From NCBI GenBank assembly GCA_965248155.1, contig CBDFIO010000001.1:1054001-1118000 (forward strand): a DNA stretch of 64,000 nt, written 5' to 3'. Positions 63,642-64,000 of this stretch are shown here, in pieces. Source of the DNA: RFSX01 sp965248155. Lineage in GTDB: Bacteria > Bacteroidota > Bacteroidia > Chitinophagales > Saprospiraceae. The position numbers and the translations under genes are program-made. The notes under the pieces were generated by a model. The model did no database searches. It was not told where the DNA came from and saw only the letters and a list, made by a program, of their open reading frames with translations. Numbering within the stretch: the stretch's first letter is position 1; each line of letters begins with the position of its first letter.

Positions 63642-63722
63642 CTATTCAATAAGAACGGATAAAAAAAGGAATTAGTTTCTAATACTATTTGAGTTGAGTA
63701 AGTCTTAATCCATAAAGAATTT

Positions 63723-63730
63723 TAATTTTG
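63723..63730 (+). promoter_or_regulatory. Candidate -7 element of trxB
   Basis: TAATTTTG at 63723-63730 fits TAnnTTTG, 20 bases before ATG 63751. No -33 TTTG at standard spacing was found. Confidence 0.35.
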
Positions 63731-63750
63731 CAACGATTTAACAGAAAAAA

Positions 63751-64000
63751 ATGACAGACGACATTAAATATTGTACGATTATCGGATCCGGACCGGCCGG
63801 TTATACAGCAGCTATATATGCTGCAAGGGCAAATTTGAAACCACTTCTATATACAGGGAAAGAACCGGGTGGACAATTAATGATAACGACTGATGTAGAA
63901 AATTATCCAGGATATCCAGATGGAGTAATGGGTCCCCAAATGATGGATGATTTTCAAAAGCAAGCGGAAAGATTTGATACAGAAATTAAAGGTGAGATGA
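63751..64000 (+). CDS. trxB: Thioredoxin reductase, 3' end cut by window edge
   Basis: The 83 visible residues from ATG 63751 contain the FAD dinucleotide motif IIGSGPAGYTAAIYAARA and then EPGGQLMITTDVENYPGYP, the standard start of bacterial thioredoxin reductase (low-molecular-weight type). It passes NADPH electrons through FAD and a CxxC to thioredoxin; the CxxC lies beyond the window. The TlpA- and thioredoxin-like proteins in this window are periplasmic and would not be direct partners. Confidence 0.92.
   Translation, partial: MTDDIKYCTIIGSGPAGYTAAIYAARANLKPLLYTGKEPGGQLMITTDVENYPGYPDGVMGPQMMDDFQKQAERFDTEIKGEM

Noticed and set aside
1..64000. CRISPR array or defence island
   Set aside because: No regularly spaced repeat with unique spacers and no Cas, restriction-modification or toxin-antitoxin pair was recognised; repeats found are tandem (fibre, sigma factor) or IS ends.

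Overview
The window is chromosomal DNA from a low-GC member of the Bacteroidota. The evidence is a PorP/SprF-type type IX secretion protein, a secreted enzyme with a T9SS C-terminal sorting domain, a FecI/FecR/TonB-receptor/DUF4249 locus, DUF5916- and DUF2795-type proteins, and promoters of the TAnnTTTG type. A Saprospiria-like lineage is possible, but this is inference. The left end lies inside a repeat-rich fibre-like gene; the right end cuts trxB.

Layout. 0-4.7 kb: fibre-like surface proteins, a DUF5916 gene and a second fibre-like gene that are both truncated at a head-to-head junction near 2549, a GIY-YIG protein, tandem hairpins, tRNA-His and a lipoprotein. 4.8-10.3 kb: a sigma factor / FecR anti-sigma / TonB-receptor / DUF4249 set that looks decayed. 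It has an early nonsense codon in fecR, several frameshifts in the receptor, and a 9-bp repeat expansion in the sigma factor. 10.4-11.6 kb: a Crp/Fnr regulator, then tRNA-Ser followed by a duplicated tRNA 3' end. 12.9-15.7 kb: mhpD-mhpF-mhpE, the lower meta-cleavage pathway to pyruvate and acetyl-CoA. 15.7-20.6 kb: envelope and redox genes, PorP, and an NlpC/P60 gene whose last codons were displaced by an IS1-family element (20537-21352, 8-bp target duplication). 21.5-26.5 kb: a frameshifted secreted protein, an FadH-like flavoenzyme, a transporter and small proteins. 26.7-34.8 kb: housekeeping genes (queA, infC-rpmI-rplT, clpC, STAS protein, rnz, tRNA-Lys).

35-47.4 kb: arginase facing a PLP decarboxylase, a frameshifted SUMF1 protein, a VOC protein, a beta-propeller lipoprotein, a nonsense-split glutamate-cysteine-ligase-like/CBS protein beside a CBS-pair protein, menB, and an aryl-sulfotransferase with a T9SS signal. 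47.4-49 kb: an IS1380-family element. 49-56 kb: an FAD oxidase, an aldehyde dehydrogenase, a CPA1 antiporter, a TetR regulator and hpaC-hpaB, which with mhpDFE points to aromatic catabolism, although no ring-cleavage dioxygenase is present here. 56-60 kb: a metallophosphoesterase fused to a CotH-kinase-like domain, a very small formylglycine-generating-enzyme-like lipoprotein that keeps the Cys pair, and a class III aminotransferase. 60.2-61.3 kb: an IS982-family element. 61.3-64 kb: yajC, aroK, a membrane-anchored subtilase and partial trxB.

The most unusual items are the phosphoesterase-CotH fusion, the mini-FGE, the in-frame 9-bp repeat inside a sigma factor, the NlpC/P60 protein with Ser at the catalytic Cys position, and the subtilase behind four membrane segments. 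At least seven genes carry disrupting indels or stop codons, some in homopolymers, so sequencing or assembly error has to be excluded before calling them pseudogenes. No CRISPR array, rRNA or recognisable multi-gene defence system was seen.
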